This document shows positions 39,101-50,779 of a DNA stretch of 64,000 bases, piece after piece. Position numbers and translations under genes: made by a program. Position 1 is the stretch's first letter. Every line of letters starts with the position of its first letter. Source of the DNA: Pomacea canaliculata (Eukaryota; Mollusca; Gastropoda; Architaenioglossa; Ampullariidae); assembly GCF_003073045.1 (NCBI RefSeq), contig NC_037593.1, positions 7,865,525 to 7,929,524 on the forward strand, in the 5' to 3' direction. The notes below the pieces were generated by a model, which had not been told where the DNA came from, ran no database searches, and saw nothing but the letters and a program-made list of their open reading frames with translations.

Positions 39101-42100
39101 GGTATAGACGACAGCAAGCCACGCCCAGCACAGTAGCAGCATGAGTAGTGACAGCGGGAAAGCCATCAGCATCCAGCGCAGGAACGACACCCCCGACTCC
39201 CCGCCCAGCTTCCGGAAGTACCTGCAGCATTAGACAAATAATTAACAGATGTTTGTGATCTCTGAGGAGGATTTCAATGCAATGACGAGCCTTAGAGAGA
39301 CTTTTGTAACTGGAAGGCATGTCTACAAGTCTACTTCTCTTTAGAGGGATGAATACAACAGCACATATCTACCAATATTCATTTTTTTTATTTATTTATA
39401 TTTACTGTATTTATTGTTGTCCATCCCAATACACCGTGGGCCGAGTTCTCTCTCTTTCACTCACTCGAGAAAGAGAAGTGAGATATGAAAGGATTGGGAT
39501 GAGAGGAGACAGATACTAAAAATATTTCTTTAAAGCTACCAAGAGAATAAGTAAGACAGTTGTAAACAAGAGACAAACAATTGTATTCGTGGCCGTACAA
39601 GTCCGCTTGACCCGCGAAGACCAGGTTGGGTGGAGTTCCAGTCAACGTAGCGATGCCGCCAACGTTCGCAGCGTACGCGATGCACAGACTGAATCCTTTA
39701 CACAGCCTCTTGTAGTCTGCTGCCACTGCTTTGTCACATTCGTCATCTTCATCAGCATCAGCCTTGTCATCATCACCATCGTTATCAAAGCTGAAAAGGT
39801 AACATCAGACACAGTGCCTTGACGTTTGTCTACTATGGTAGTAAATATGTTGGTAGACTAACCAGGGGCAGCCTGTAGTCCCGAAGGTAAAGCGCAGCTG
39901 AAGTATCGATGAATATGATAAACAATAAACAAAGATAAAGAACCCTTAACTGGACAACTACGAAGGCCTGGTCTAGTCGGGCAAAGATTTTGATAGACGG
40001 TTATAAAAAACGTTACCAAACTTTGGTAAAATATTCTTCCACGTTTGCTCTGCTAAGAAGGACCTTCAGGTAAATACCTAATGCAGTATTCCTACAGTCA
40101 TCACGGCGAACACAAGTTTAGAATACTCATATTTGTAACTGCTGAATAGTTCATCCTTACCTGCGAAAACAAATTGCTGACTATGCTCTAACACGTAGGG
40201 AGTAAAAGTCAAAGAGGGAAAAAGTAGAATACTTTAAATAAGAAAATAGTCTTGCCGCGAGACGGAGTTGAATCATTTACATTTGGATTGGTACATGTTA
40301 TGCCACCAGCTCTTCTTTCTCTGCTGTTACTACGGGTTATAGCACTTAGTCTAACTGCACGTCACAAGTAAGGAAAAAATCGGTTACTTTCACTTATATC
40401 TCACTACAAATAACACGTTGACGAAGTGGAGTAAGAAGACGAGAAGAAAGAGCAATATGATTTTGGAAAAAAAAAAATATTCCCGCGAGACGGATTCGAA
40501 CCATCGACCTAAGGATTGCCACATCTTTGCACCACTACAGTCCTCCGCTCTACCAACTGAGCTATCGCGGGTTACGTGCAATCTGATGACTTCCTGTTAT
40601 CTTATTGGAGAGTGTTGCGTTGGAGGAAGATGAGTTAGTGATAATGAATGTTTAAACAGTTCCGGCCACCAGACGTGTTCAGCTTAATGACTAATAACAA
40701 GCGAAGCATGGGACGCGGTAACTCCGCAAAGGTCGAGTTCCGCTTGCGATGATCCCACTTCGCACAGACTAACCGCCTTCAACATTTACCTGGGCTGTGG
40801 CAGGTGACAGCGGACATGGCCTGCCATTTATTCATCCCCAAACTGGCGAGCCGTTTATGGCCGTGGGGAAGACGAAGCGCAGCAGAGGTAAACTCACACC
40901 ACCTTAATTTCCCCCTTCTCCCCCCACTTCGTGAACAGTCGGTCCACCTCTCCACGTTAGTCATCCAGCTTTTTTTTTCTGTTTGCCTCCAGCAGTCTAT
41001 CATAACATTGGAGAGCCTCCTTCAGCAAGATATAAACCCTCGATAAAACAGTGGCGTGGAAAAAGTGGAGCAAAGGGGTCAGACGTCCCCTCAAAAACTA
41101 GACTAAGGCAAGAATGTGAATGATGTTCACTGTCAGCATGGGGTTTGCTCTCCCCTCCCTCCCCAAAAGCCGAGCATCTTATTACGCCACAATACAGAAA
41201 ATACATACCAAAAAAGTCTCATAAGAGCTAGGGGCAATCGTTTGAAAAAAAGGTGTATGCGCGGAGAGGAGATAGAGGGAAGCACGAAATATGTAAAGCA
41301 AAAGAAGAAAAAAAATCCCGCGAGACGGATTCGAACCATCGACCTAAGGATTGCCACATCTTTGAACCACTACAGTCCTCCGCTCTACCAACTGAGCTAT
41401 CGCGGGTTACGTTGTCATCTTGCTTCGAACAAGTTGTATAGAGAATAATGTTGACAGGTTGCCGGACACACTGTGTGTGGGACCCGGTCATTATTTGACC
41501 GTTAATGAAAGTCTGCTCGACTGCTACGACATCATTCATTTGACCATCGACATTATCGATTCGATTACAACCCCACAGTCGATACGACAGCCAAGTAGAC
41601 AAGTTATTATTTAAATTACTCATCTCCACTCAAACATTCATCACGACGTTTACCCACCCAGGTGAGTCAACCACATAGATGCCATTACTGCCACTGGGCG
41701 GCGCTTGGTGTTCATTTTGTTTGTCGAGCGGCGCTGGTGACGTCACATGAATGGCGTCGTCTTTGACACTGACGTCGACAGAGTCAGACTTGAGGGAGAG
41801 CCTGGCGTCCACGTGACGTCCCTGGACAGAGCCACCTCGAGGTCTGCCTTCTGTAAAAACAGGATTTTTAGAACAAATTTACTTGTTACCTACAGATCGT
41901 TTATCTCAAAGGTAAAACATAGTGTTGCGGTGTGTGTTTGTGTGTGTGTACATGTCCAATCCTGACTAACCCTAACCCTGAAATCCACCCGGCAAAGCTT
42001 GTTACAGAGTACAGTGGCAGTGTGATGAAAGACAGTTATCTAGGTTTAAAAAAAAAGTACCTGAGTTTGATGCTGCTTTGAACTGTGTGAGTATCGCCTC

Positions 42101-44013
42101 TACGATGGGTATCATCATGGAAGCCGTGGCTGTGTTCGAGATCCACATGGACAAGAACCACGTCGGCAGCATCAGCCCCATCATCACCCTGTGTACAGAG
42201 TGAAGACTGACCTCAGAGCACACACACCCACATTATCTCTCTCTCTCACACACACACACATTCTCTCTCTCACACTCTCTCACCCACACTTACACACTCT
42301 CTCTCACACACATGTACAACAAATACACCTAATGTATACTTTCCCTTTCTATTAATATCTCACAATAATACATTTAATACCTACAGTGTACACTAGTACC
42401 CATAGTGCACATTTAGCACCTTCTCGTGTACCTTCCGTATACTCAAGTACCTCCGGTGTTAGGTCAGCCGTAAGATGTGAGGTTAGACGAAGTCCTATAG
42501 CTGTGGTAAAGGTTGCAATGTGGATCTCTTGTTGGGGCACACGGGACGCTGGTGCTTCGTAGGTTTTCTTCGGGTACTGCGGTTTCCGCCCACCCCTCTA
42601 CTTTATTACTCTTCCTAGGAATGAAATCATACTGAGAGGTGAACCCCCTTTCTGTCAAAGAAAGGTAAGAAGTAAAAAAGCAAACAGTGTCTCACCATTT
42701 AGGATCAGAGCCGACGAACCTCATGACCCCGAGAGCGATTCGTCGATGAAGGCCAGACTCCTCAACGGCGATGGCCACCATCAGCCCCCCGATAAACAGC
42801 AGTGAGGTGTTCTGGCCACACAAGGACATCACTCGACAGTAATGTTGCCGGATGGGGGCAAGTAAGAGGGTAGCGATGGAAGGGGGTAATGAAGTAGTGA
42901 GAGAGAGAAGAAAGAATGAGAGTCTGTGAGAGAGATTAAGTGTTATGTAACACAAAATGTGTGCGCTTCTGTGCAAAAGGATTACATGTTGGGAATATAA
43001 TGCATGTGCACATTTTTGCCTGTATAGTGTGCGTGCGTGCGTGCGTGTTTGTGTGTGTATATATATATAATGCCGCTTCTTTGTCTTTCTGTGTACAGTG
43101 TGTGTAGTTGATGCAATGTCTGCTTATTATGTGTATATGTGCCAGCGTGGTATCATCATAATATTACGAGATATTTTTAGAGCACTCCTCACCCCCATGT
43201 AACTGTTGGCCACGTCCACAGCTGTCAGTACACCCATGACGGGGAAGAGAATTACCGGAAGTAAAGCGGTTACAGGGATGGGGATGGCCTCCGTCACCCA
43301 CAGAATGGCCATGGCTATCACCACGTATGCACAACGAGTTTCCTAAATGAGAAACAACAGCAGTTAGAAACCCACCATGGCAGATACTTTATAAATTTCC
43401 TCTCAAGACTTCGAGAATAAGTAACATAAATGTGTGTGTGTGTGTGCGAGCGCGAGCGTATGTATGTCCTTGTGTCTATGTGTAAGTATATGTACGCGTG
43501 TATATGTTTGTATTTATTTCTGTAACGTAAATGTTTACGGATGTTCTTCACTCATCTGATTAATAAACATCGATCATGTTAGAAGCTCCTACTCTCCCAG
43601 CAATGAATGGTAGTCTGTCAGGTAAGAGAGACAGGAGCGTGATATTTGATCCTTCTCTCTCACAATGCAAAACTCTAGACATGTTATACCACTTACAACC
43701 CCTCGCCCTTGAGACTAGTGGATCATGTGACTATATCTACATACATATACAAGTATTTATGAATCATCATTGTGTCTGCCATCTGCTGATCAAGTGCCGA
43801 TGCACATTGCGCCCTGTGTCAGGCAGACTGTCTTACCGAAGAATCCACAAGAAGCGGAAGCGGAAGTGGAGCGCCAAGGGCCAACACGATCATGATGGGG
43901 GTCTTCAGGGCCAAGACTTGTTCCGCAACATCTGCCAGGCGACGTCTACCACGTGGGTGGTAGTAACCACCGTGAGTTGCAGTGTCGTTGACGTTGTAGG
44001 CGTCCACCGCCAT
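36140..44013 (-). CDS. SLC13-family sodium-coupled dicarboxylate/citrate transporter
   Basis: Fourteen exons join in frame to 644 residues: 44013-43837, 43342-43193, 42811-42696, 42188-42061, 41850-41658, 39790-39599, 39221-39096, 38760-38677, 38180-38076, 37667-37570, 37339-37221, 37035-36874, 36650-36513, 36286-36140. The family (SLC13A2/3/5) imports citrate or dicarboxylates with several Na+ at the plasma membrane. Both ion/substrate SNT motifs are present (165-167, 535-537). The family signature [17 protein letters not shown] lies at 569-585, and there is a C-terminal glycosylation site at Asn636 (NIT). The start at 44013 puts a hydrophobic helix ([12 protein letters not shown]) where the family expects helix 1. 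The cytosolic loop before [15 protein letters not shown] is long and acidic ([16 protein letters not shown]). At 644 residues it is somewhat longer than the usual 570-620. Exon 6 uses a weak donor (TT|GTACGG), supported by family alignment and phase. Substrate preference cannot be read from sequence. Confidence 0.95.
37772..37826. repeat. (CAAA)n microsatellite
   Basis: About 13 perfect CAAA tetranucleotides in the SLC13 intron between exons 9 and 10. It produces a spurious Lys/Gln/Thr/Asn repeat frame. Confidence 0.95.
40481..40571 (-). tRNA. tRNA-Tyr (GUA) with an 18-nt intron
   Basis: On the - strand the acceptor arm CCCGCGA pairs with TCGCGGG, and the discriminator base is A. The D-arm contains GCTC...GAGC with AGTTGGTA in the loop. 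The anticodon stem GAGGA/TCCTT closes loop CTGTAGA with anticodon GTA. The T-arm is GATGG-TTCGAAT-CCGTC. An 18-base intron sits right after position 37, as in nearly all eukaryotic tRNA-Tyr genes. The mature tRNA would be 73 bases before CCA. It lies inside SLC13 intron 5 on the same strand. The A and B boxes (TAGCTCAGTTGG; GGTTCGAATCC) look intact, so it is probably functional. Confidence 0.95.
41316..41406 (-). tRNA. tRNA-Tyr (GUA), second copy, with an 18-nt intron
   Basis: This copy is identical in the mature part to the one at 40481-40571. The introns differ by one base (TGGTTCAAAG here against TGGTGCAAAG). All arms pair and the anticodon is GTA. The two genes are about 745 bases apart in the same orientation, which suggests a local duplication. 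It is also nested in SLC13 intron 5. A short T-run expected for RNA polymerase III termination is visible 3' of the gene (- strand TTTTT, complement of 41311-41315). Confidence 0.95.
42232..42312. repeat. Mixed (CT)n/(CA)n microsatellite
   Basis: Alternating CTCTCT and CACACA runs in the SLC13 intron between exons 3 and 4. Confidence 0.9.
43023..43070. repeat. (GTGC)n/(GT)n/(AT)n compound microsatellite
   Basis: GTGCGTGCGTGC is followed by GTGTGT and ATATATAT within the SLC13 intron between exons 2 and 3. Confidence 0.85.
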
Positions 44014-44749
44014 CTCCCAGCGACGGTTTGATGCTGTGATAGTGTTTGTCCTGCTGACACGGCATAAAGTACAACGGAACAGAGTCAGAATCTACAAGGT
44101 CTGTACAGAAAATACATCGATAAATAGAAATGAAATATATGAAATAAGAAAGAAATCCTTACTCGGTACACTAGAGAGAGCAGGATTCAACCCCAAACAA
44201 CCCCCCCCCCCACAAAAAAAAACCAAAACAAACAAACAAACAAAAAAAACAAAAAAACGAAAACCGATGAATTATCAAACTTCTGCACTTTTAATAATTC
44301 TAGGGTGATATTTTAATATCTATTTCCAGTATTTTCTGTGGAATACTTATTCAAGCGCTCTAGAAATTTTATGATTATCTTAAATTTAAAATTGAAGCGA
44401 AATCGTTTACCTTTAGACAGTAGAGACTTCGAAGTTCGATTCTTGCACCAGGAACCTGTGTCCGCCCCACTCACAGCATCCAAATTGCTCATCAAGACCA
44501 AGGCCGCACTTAAAACAGGACTTGGGGTAGCAGCCGTTGTCAACGTGCCATGAGAGTGTAGATGAGTAGATGCAATTTGCAGTCAATGAGAAACAGGGTA
44601 TGGTGATGAGTGTGCATATTTACTTGTGTGTGTGTGAGAGAGACAGAGCGAGTCGAATGGGTGTTAACACCATGGCCAAAGTTCAGAAATAATTTTCCCA
44701 ACGAAATCATGTGCACGCTTTTTGTTCTTTTGGGTTTTTAATTTGTTAG

Positions 44750-44960
44750 ACTGTAAGAAACACACTACGATGGACTCCAGACGGCCGAAGAAAACGAGGC
44801 CGCCCAAAGGAAACTTGGAGAAGAACAGTGGAAAGGGAGATGAAAGGAAAGGGCTGGACATGGGGTCACCTAGAGCGGGTTTCAGCCGATCGACATCGGT
44901 GGCGGACTCTGGTTGAGGCCTTATGTGCAACCTGATGCACGAAGAGGAATAGATAGATAG
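44750..44960 (+). mobile_element. 5'-truncated LINE: C-terminus of a non-LTR endonuclease-reverse transcriptase
   Basis: From about 44762 a + strand frame (codon CGA at 44768) reads RWTPDGRRKRGRPKETWRRT, later HRWRTLVEALCAT, then stop. This is the typical tail of a mollusc/metazoan LINE polyprotein (KRGRPKxTWRR…VEALC). A short 3' tail with GATA repeats follows. The reading frame is intact over about 55 codons, so the insertion is relatively young and 5'-truncated. Most of the protein is absent. Confidence 0.8.
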
Positions 44961-45482
44961 AAGAAACACAAGTTATTAGCACGTTAGAAACGCCCTCTTC
45001 GTCAGCAAATCAGGGGAGATGAAGCTGAGCAGTTTTTCTGGAAGAGTTTACAATTTGTTATCTTTCCTTTCTTACCTTGTACAGTTGAAGGTATAAAACA
45101 ATTACACGTGGCTCCTTCCATTAATCAAAATTCGCGGCGCGCACGTTTCTTCACTCAAATAAGTACAACCCTTACCATAAATGAAACCGGCCTGAAAAGA
45201 ACTTTGCTCTCCGTACTTCTTGTTAAATTTTACATAAAAATCTCGATTAGCTGGGGTTGCGGGAAAAATTATTTTGCGTAGCCCTATTTGATAGTGAAAC
45301 TACTACTAATCAGTTATGTGCATCCACTCAAGTGTCTTTTGCTTCTGGATGCAGCAATTCACTGATTTGGCCGACAATGTTTCACTATTCTAGTTATATT
45401 GAACAACTGTTAAACCAGGGATGGGGAATGTCATTGGCTCGGACCCGCCAAGGCAACCGCTCTTTTAATAGGAAAATAAATG

Positions 45483-45485
<3 letters not shown>

Positions 45486-45519
<34 letters not shown>
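45486..45519. repeat. (AAT)n microsatellite
   Basis: Eleven AAT trinucleotides; likely polymorphic. Confidence 0.95.
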
Positions 45520-45522
<3 letters not shown>

Positions 45523-45724
45523 TCAAAATTTGAGGGACAAGCAAAGAACGATAGACAGGACACAGACGAGTACATTACGGGACAGACTCGTATCTCGTCG
45601 ACTGCCCGTGGACAATCTTGGAGAATTTTGTATCATGTGACCTTCACCATAAGCCACTTCCGGTGTTGATATGCTAGAATTTTTCGACCATGTCGGTTCA
45701 TACAATTATAGAAAAAAGATCATC

Positions 45725-45787
45725 GACACTGCTGAGTACCTTGGTGACACTGCTGAGTACCTTGGTGACACTGCTGAGTACCTTGGT
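45725..45787. repeat. Three-copy perfect tandem repeat, 21-bp unit
   Basis: The unit GACACTGCTGAGTACCTTGG plus T is repeated three times without change. As the unit is divisible by three, the overlapping + strand frame (45671-45865) encodes DTAEYLG three times, but nothing else supports that frame as a gene. Confidence 0.95.
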
Positions 45788-47052
45788 GTAAAGTTCGCTT
45801 ACTGTCCACCATTATCCTTTTATGGATTTCTAAGGACAAGCACATATAAAAAAAGCTTAGGCTAGTAAAAGCTCTAAGACTACAGCGCCCGCTCACACAG
45901 GCATGCCCACGAAAAATTCATGCTTTGTGGGTCCAGGTGGAAGTGGTTCATTCTGTTTAATGTTGCGACACTAACTGACATAACTGTGCACCCGGTTCAG
46001 GCGTGCACCGGCATATCGCCGTTGTCGTTGACCCTGACGCCGCGGAGTGTCAGGGCAACCATCAGTCCCACCAGCTCCTGTAAGACCCACGATCCTGTGT
46101 GTATTCGTGCAGGACCAGTAGGGTGAGGCTACCCTAGGTTGTTCCGGCCATGCGACTTTTGAATGGATTTTGACTTTGTGGTTTTGAACTATGTTTGTGT
46201 GAGGGGGTCAGGCTGGTGCGACGGGTAATGTCTGATGGTGGTATAGATTGTGGACGTGTTGTGTACTTCATGACTACTTTCTCACAGATCTGTTTCCTAA
46301 TTGCTTTCTTGGAGTAATAAAGTTGTCAACACTATAAACCGGGATCATTACACTGGTAGAGTAGAAATACTCCGGTTTCCAGTTTAGAGGAATTCATCGA
46401 AAGAATTTTTGACAGATGCGGCTGTAGGGGTCTGACTGTAAAGTGCTCGGGAAAAAAAATCTAAGCGAAAGAAACATTTTGTTTTAAACAAGAAAACATA
46501 AAATGCTTGTTGAGTTTATATTAGTGCTTAATGAGGACGACATGCCAATATCAGATACACATGTAGGCAGTGGACCTCAAAGTGTTAGGTGCACACCCGG
46601 AGTACGCACGTCGACTGAAGCTCTTACTAGACTATGTTTAGACAACAATAGGGCTGAGTAAATATGCTAAAATATTAAAATACTTTGTATTTTTGTGGTG
46701 TTTGATGCATGTTCTAATAATATTTTGTTATTTAAAATTCCCAAGGCGATGACTACATGAAAACATGTTTGCACTTGCCATCACTCTTACTAATAAACAA
46801 ATATTCGTGTCTCTTTCGCGCAGATTAAAAACAGACAAACTAAGAGTGCTTATCCTGTTTATCCGTAAAATAATTCCCGAGTATTCAAACTGACAGGATG
46901 CAGCATAATATTGCACTCGCCGCAATTGTTGTTCTCTAAACACAAACATAAACAATCACGCATGCCAGCAATACAATCTTTATAATGCAAGGGTCTCGTC
47001 ATGGTCATGATTCCTCTCTCTCTCTCTGCTTTTTTGTTTTTTGTTTTTAACA

Positions 47053-47058
47053 TTTAAT
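47053..47058 (-). terminator. Candidate variant polyadenylation signal of MTO1
   Basis: ATTAAA on the - strand, about 167 bases after the MTO1 stop codon. It is a common variant signal, so support is modest. Confidence 0.35.
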
Positions 47059-47224
47059 ATGTACAGCTACGAAGACTGTTTTACCGACAGCACTGAGAAT
47101 CGCGCACATCACAAACAAACCAAATGCACTAGCGAATAATAGGTGAGGGCGGGGAAACAATGGAGAGTGTGGTGATGCAGGGAGTGGGGTGGAGTCGGGG
47201 GAGGGGTGAGTGTAGCAAGTGGCG

Positions 47225-50200
47225 CTAGACAAGAGCTGGAGGCATGACAGGAGGTACCCCCTGCCTACCCCGGTTCTTTACGTGACGCAGGAGGATGACG
47301 ATAGCGGCTGGTGTGATACCCGGCACCCTGCTGGCGGCGGCGATCTGCAGAAGAGAAAGACTGGACATAGAAACCTGCAATACACACCTTCAAGGCTGGC
47401 TCGTCATGCTGTTCAGATCTCATCTTTGGTACGTGGCCATTTAACTGCTTGCCTTCCAAACTGCACTTTCATGCAGATAAAATGTACGACAACGTTTATG
47501 TACGTAGGAATACGTCATATTGTTCTGTTCTTAGCTGTGACAAGTTACATCCATATAGATTGCAGGCACTGGGACCTGCGTCTTCTTTCAGAATATGCAT
47601 GCTCGCATCTAGCCCAGTAAATTAAACCGTTGCTTCTCACGTCATAAAAACGTGCTAAGACATGAAGAGACCTGCCCGCTAAGAAAGGATTTCTGTGTTC
47701 ACCATAATCATGCGTCAAAGATAAAATTTTATCCGTACCGAGGATGGTCTGGCTTCGCTGAGTTTCGCCTTGGCGTCAGAAGACATATTCAAACTGCAAC
47801 GACACCCGAGACAAGACTATGAACGTGACTGAATGAACCGTTCTTTCACTCTGCCATGAACTCACTTCAGTTAATCAAACAAATTTAAATATGCACACAT
47901 CTGATATTTTGTCACGCTGAAAAAAAAAGCAAATAAAACAACAAACAGCAAACGCAGACACTGAGACATTGAATATCAGGAACTGAGAGAAACAGTTCAC
48001 AGTCAAGAGGCAGGACTGTCTGACTGAAAAAATTCAATAAGTGGTATGTTATCTGAACGCTTCTTGTTCGTACCTGTAGTAGTCCAGGTCGTCTGGCAGC
48101 TGGAGTTGCTCCTCCTTTCTCACCTCTTCAACTTCCTCGAGTTGTTCTTGGAGTTCATTGTGATATTTGGCTGCACAGCACAGCTCACGTTACTGACAAA
48201 CAGCGGTGATTCACACCGAAACTAGGCTAAGTCAGCACTAGAAGGCAAAATCCGAGCGCGTGCGCTTAGCACTTTGCCATTCCTCAATTTTGTCATTTAC
48301 AAGACTAACTTTATCACCATGGAGAGAATATTTAACAAATGGGATAATTATTCTTGAACAGTAGAAGAACAACATAAAAGTTTGTTCATTCGTCCTCCTG
48401 AAGCCTTCTTCTTACCTTCTGTCTCGAGTTTCTCCATCAATTTTGTTTGACCTTTTAGATGTCCCAATAGGTCAGGAAACGTTTCTACCATCTTGACCAT
48501 CGTGACCTCAGGGTGACACAAAACATCAAGCGCCCTGTACAGGAAATTAACTACATTAACCTCACGAGTCTAGATGACAGTGTATGCAAAATTCACGGTG
48601 AAAAAGATCAAGATAGTCTATCGACCTTACGCACGGTGGGGAGTGAGGTATTAGAGTCTTATTATGTGGCGAGCTTTTGGTGCCCATCCTCTCTCCCTCG
48701 CTGATTTACCTTCCCCAGCCTTCTAAGGAATAAGGTCTCCATTCCAGCGCGTGTCAACTGAAGGGTACGCGCGTTACCACTCACGGGGGTATCCAACAGG
48801 ATGTAGACTACTATTATGTAATGATGTATAACGTACACTACTATGATGATGCCAAAATATCTGTTTACAAAGAGAAACAAACATCCCCCCCCCCAAAAAA
48901 AAAAGAAAAAATCCGCAACTATCACCTCTTTTGAATACTGTTGTTGTTGTCTGCTAGTCCCAGCTTTTGACGCCATGCCCAGACCGGTTTAGAAATTGAC
49001 TTCATGAGCTCGAGATTCTCCTCCAAAGCTGCCTTAGTTGCCATCGCTCGTTCATACCGTGTCTGGCTTACACAACCAATGTGGTAACCTGATAATGCGA
49101 AACATTATTTTACATGCCTACCTTATTTTAATAATGATAAAAATAATTCACATGACAGCTTAATTAAAACTATAAAAACTAATTTGTTACACGAACTTGT
49201 ATTAATCTTAGAAAAGATCTTAACAGAAAAAAAAACAGTCAAAGGAAACAAGACGCTAGGCTGGACGTCGGAAAAGATTAGAGTAGGGCTGTGAAAAACA
49301 AAACGCCATGGCCATAATGTGACAAACTCCGACTACCCTGCCGATCAATAGCAGAAATGTGATTGTTTTTATACGGTCAGGCTGACTCTTGGTTAGGCCA
49401 ATGAATTATCTGTTCTGGACGTTTTGTCTCACCGATTTCAGTCAGCCTGGCATCGGCATTGTCCGGACGAAGTGACAGCCGGAACTCCGCCCTACTGGTA
49501 AACATGCGGTATGGCTCGCTCGTGCCCTGCGTCGTCAGGTCGTCGATGAGAACGCCGATGTAGCCCTGCGTGCGGTCGATGATGAGAGGCGGTTTACCCA
49601 GCACCTTGCACGCAGCGTTGATGCCGGCCACGATCCCCTGAGGCAGCAAAGAGAAAGGCCATGAGGCTAAGTCTTCTGCTATATGGCCATCGTTTGGAAA
49701 TGAGGTTATCTTGACTATATTAATATAACCAACTCTCTTTATATATATATATAAAACACGCACATTCATATAAGAATTTAGAGGAATGCTGGTTTCGGTT
49801 TTGTTAACATGTAATGGAGACTTTTAAAAAGAGTGAAGAAACAGGAAAGAGTGATGAAAGGAAGGAATGAAAAGAGAGGGGGAAGAGGAAAAAGTGGAAC
49901 ACACCTGGGCAGCAGCCTCTTCGTAGCCAGTAGTGCCGTTTATCTGGCCGGCGAAGAAAAGACTGTGAACAATCAGCGTTTCAAGAGAAGACTTCAACTG
50001 TCGCGGGTCCATATAGTCGTACTCTACACCATATCCTGCACAGAGCAATAGACTTGTACTACGCCTCTTGCCTTCGCAGGACAGAATTACAACCACCCAG
50101 ATACTTATGCAAAACAGAGATTCTGCTTAACAAGTATCTGGAAGCTGAAATGAGCTAACCTAGCAGATAGGCAACAAATTGGCTGTTACAAAGATAGGAA

Positions 50201-50779
50201 ATAACTGATATTAAGAAGCCTCCGTTCTGAAAGAGTTATGCCAATGACCATTTACCTGTCTGTAAGAGTGTGACATTCTCCAGTCCAGGCATAGATCGCA
50301 CCAGTTTCACCTGATACTCCTCTGGCATTGTCATGGAAATGCCGTTGGGATAGACGACGTGAGTGTCGAGACCTGATTCGAGTGAAAGAACAGTTTACAC
50401 ATGCAGAAAGTGAAGCTGTGTGCTTGCTGATGTGAAATGGATGTCTGAAGAGTTTCAGGAATGTGCTGACCCTAACGCACTTAAACAATCAACATTTACA
50501 AAGAATCAAACTGTAGCAGTTTTAAAAGTGAGCCAGAAAAAAGGAAATTGCCATGATTTAATAGAAATAAAAATTAAATTCATACATTGGTGTTTGCTTA
50601 AAAACTTATTAGTTTGAAGCACATAAAAAAGGCGGTTATCGTTGAATAATACTCAGAACTCTGTGCACTTGTCCTGCAGAAAGGCATGCTATGAAGAAAA
50701 TATACCTTCTGGTTCCAACCATACTTGATGTCTTCTTCCTTTGAACCTCAAGATCTTCGACTCAATAGAAGGGCAGTAT
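47225..50779 (-). CDS. MTO1: MTO1, mitochondrial tRNA-uridine modification enzyme (C-terminal half only)
   Basis: Nine exons join in frame: 50779-50706, 50372-50256, 50035-49905, 49637-49433, 49088-48926, 48534-48416, 48170-48074, 47793-47739, 47344-47225. They encode 359 residues ending [13 protein letters not shown]1 (bacterial MnmG/GidA) works with GTPBP3 to make the 5-taurinomethyl (or carboxymethylaminomethyl) group on the wobble uridine of mitochondrial tRNAs. Visible landmarks are [12 protein letters not shown], the GidA signature [17 protein letters not shown] running into IVAGINA, and the block [12 protein letters not shown]…[14 protein letters not shown]…DNAD. The C-terminal helical domain includes RALDVL, DDLDYY and [14 protein letters not shown]. 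Human MTO1 is about 700 residues, so the FAD-binding N-terminal half is missing: the first exon here begins mid-codon, one base before the Tyr codon of YCPS, and no matching upstream exon was found. Confidence 0.92.

Larger units (their letters stand above)
44014..47052. other. Spacer between SLC13 (5' end) and MTO1 (3' end)
   Basis: No supported gene. It should hold the SLC13 promoter, but no clear core element stands out. It contains a LINE 3' fragment, an (AAT)n array and a 21-bp tandem repeat. A sequence around 45940-46330 ending near AATAAA (46314-46319) may be an unidentified repeat. Confidence 0.45.

Noticed and set aside
44411-44470. B-box-like GAAGTTCGATTCTTGC, suggesting a tRNA or SINE
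   Set aside because: No A box at the right distance and no clover-leaf pairing.
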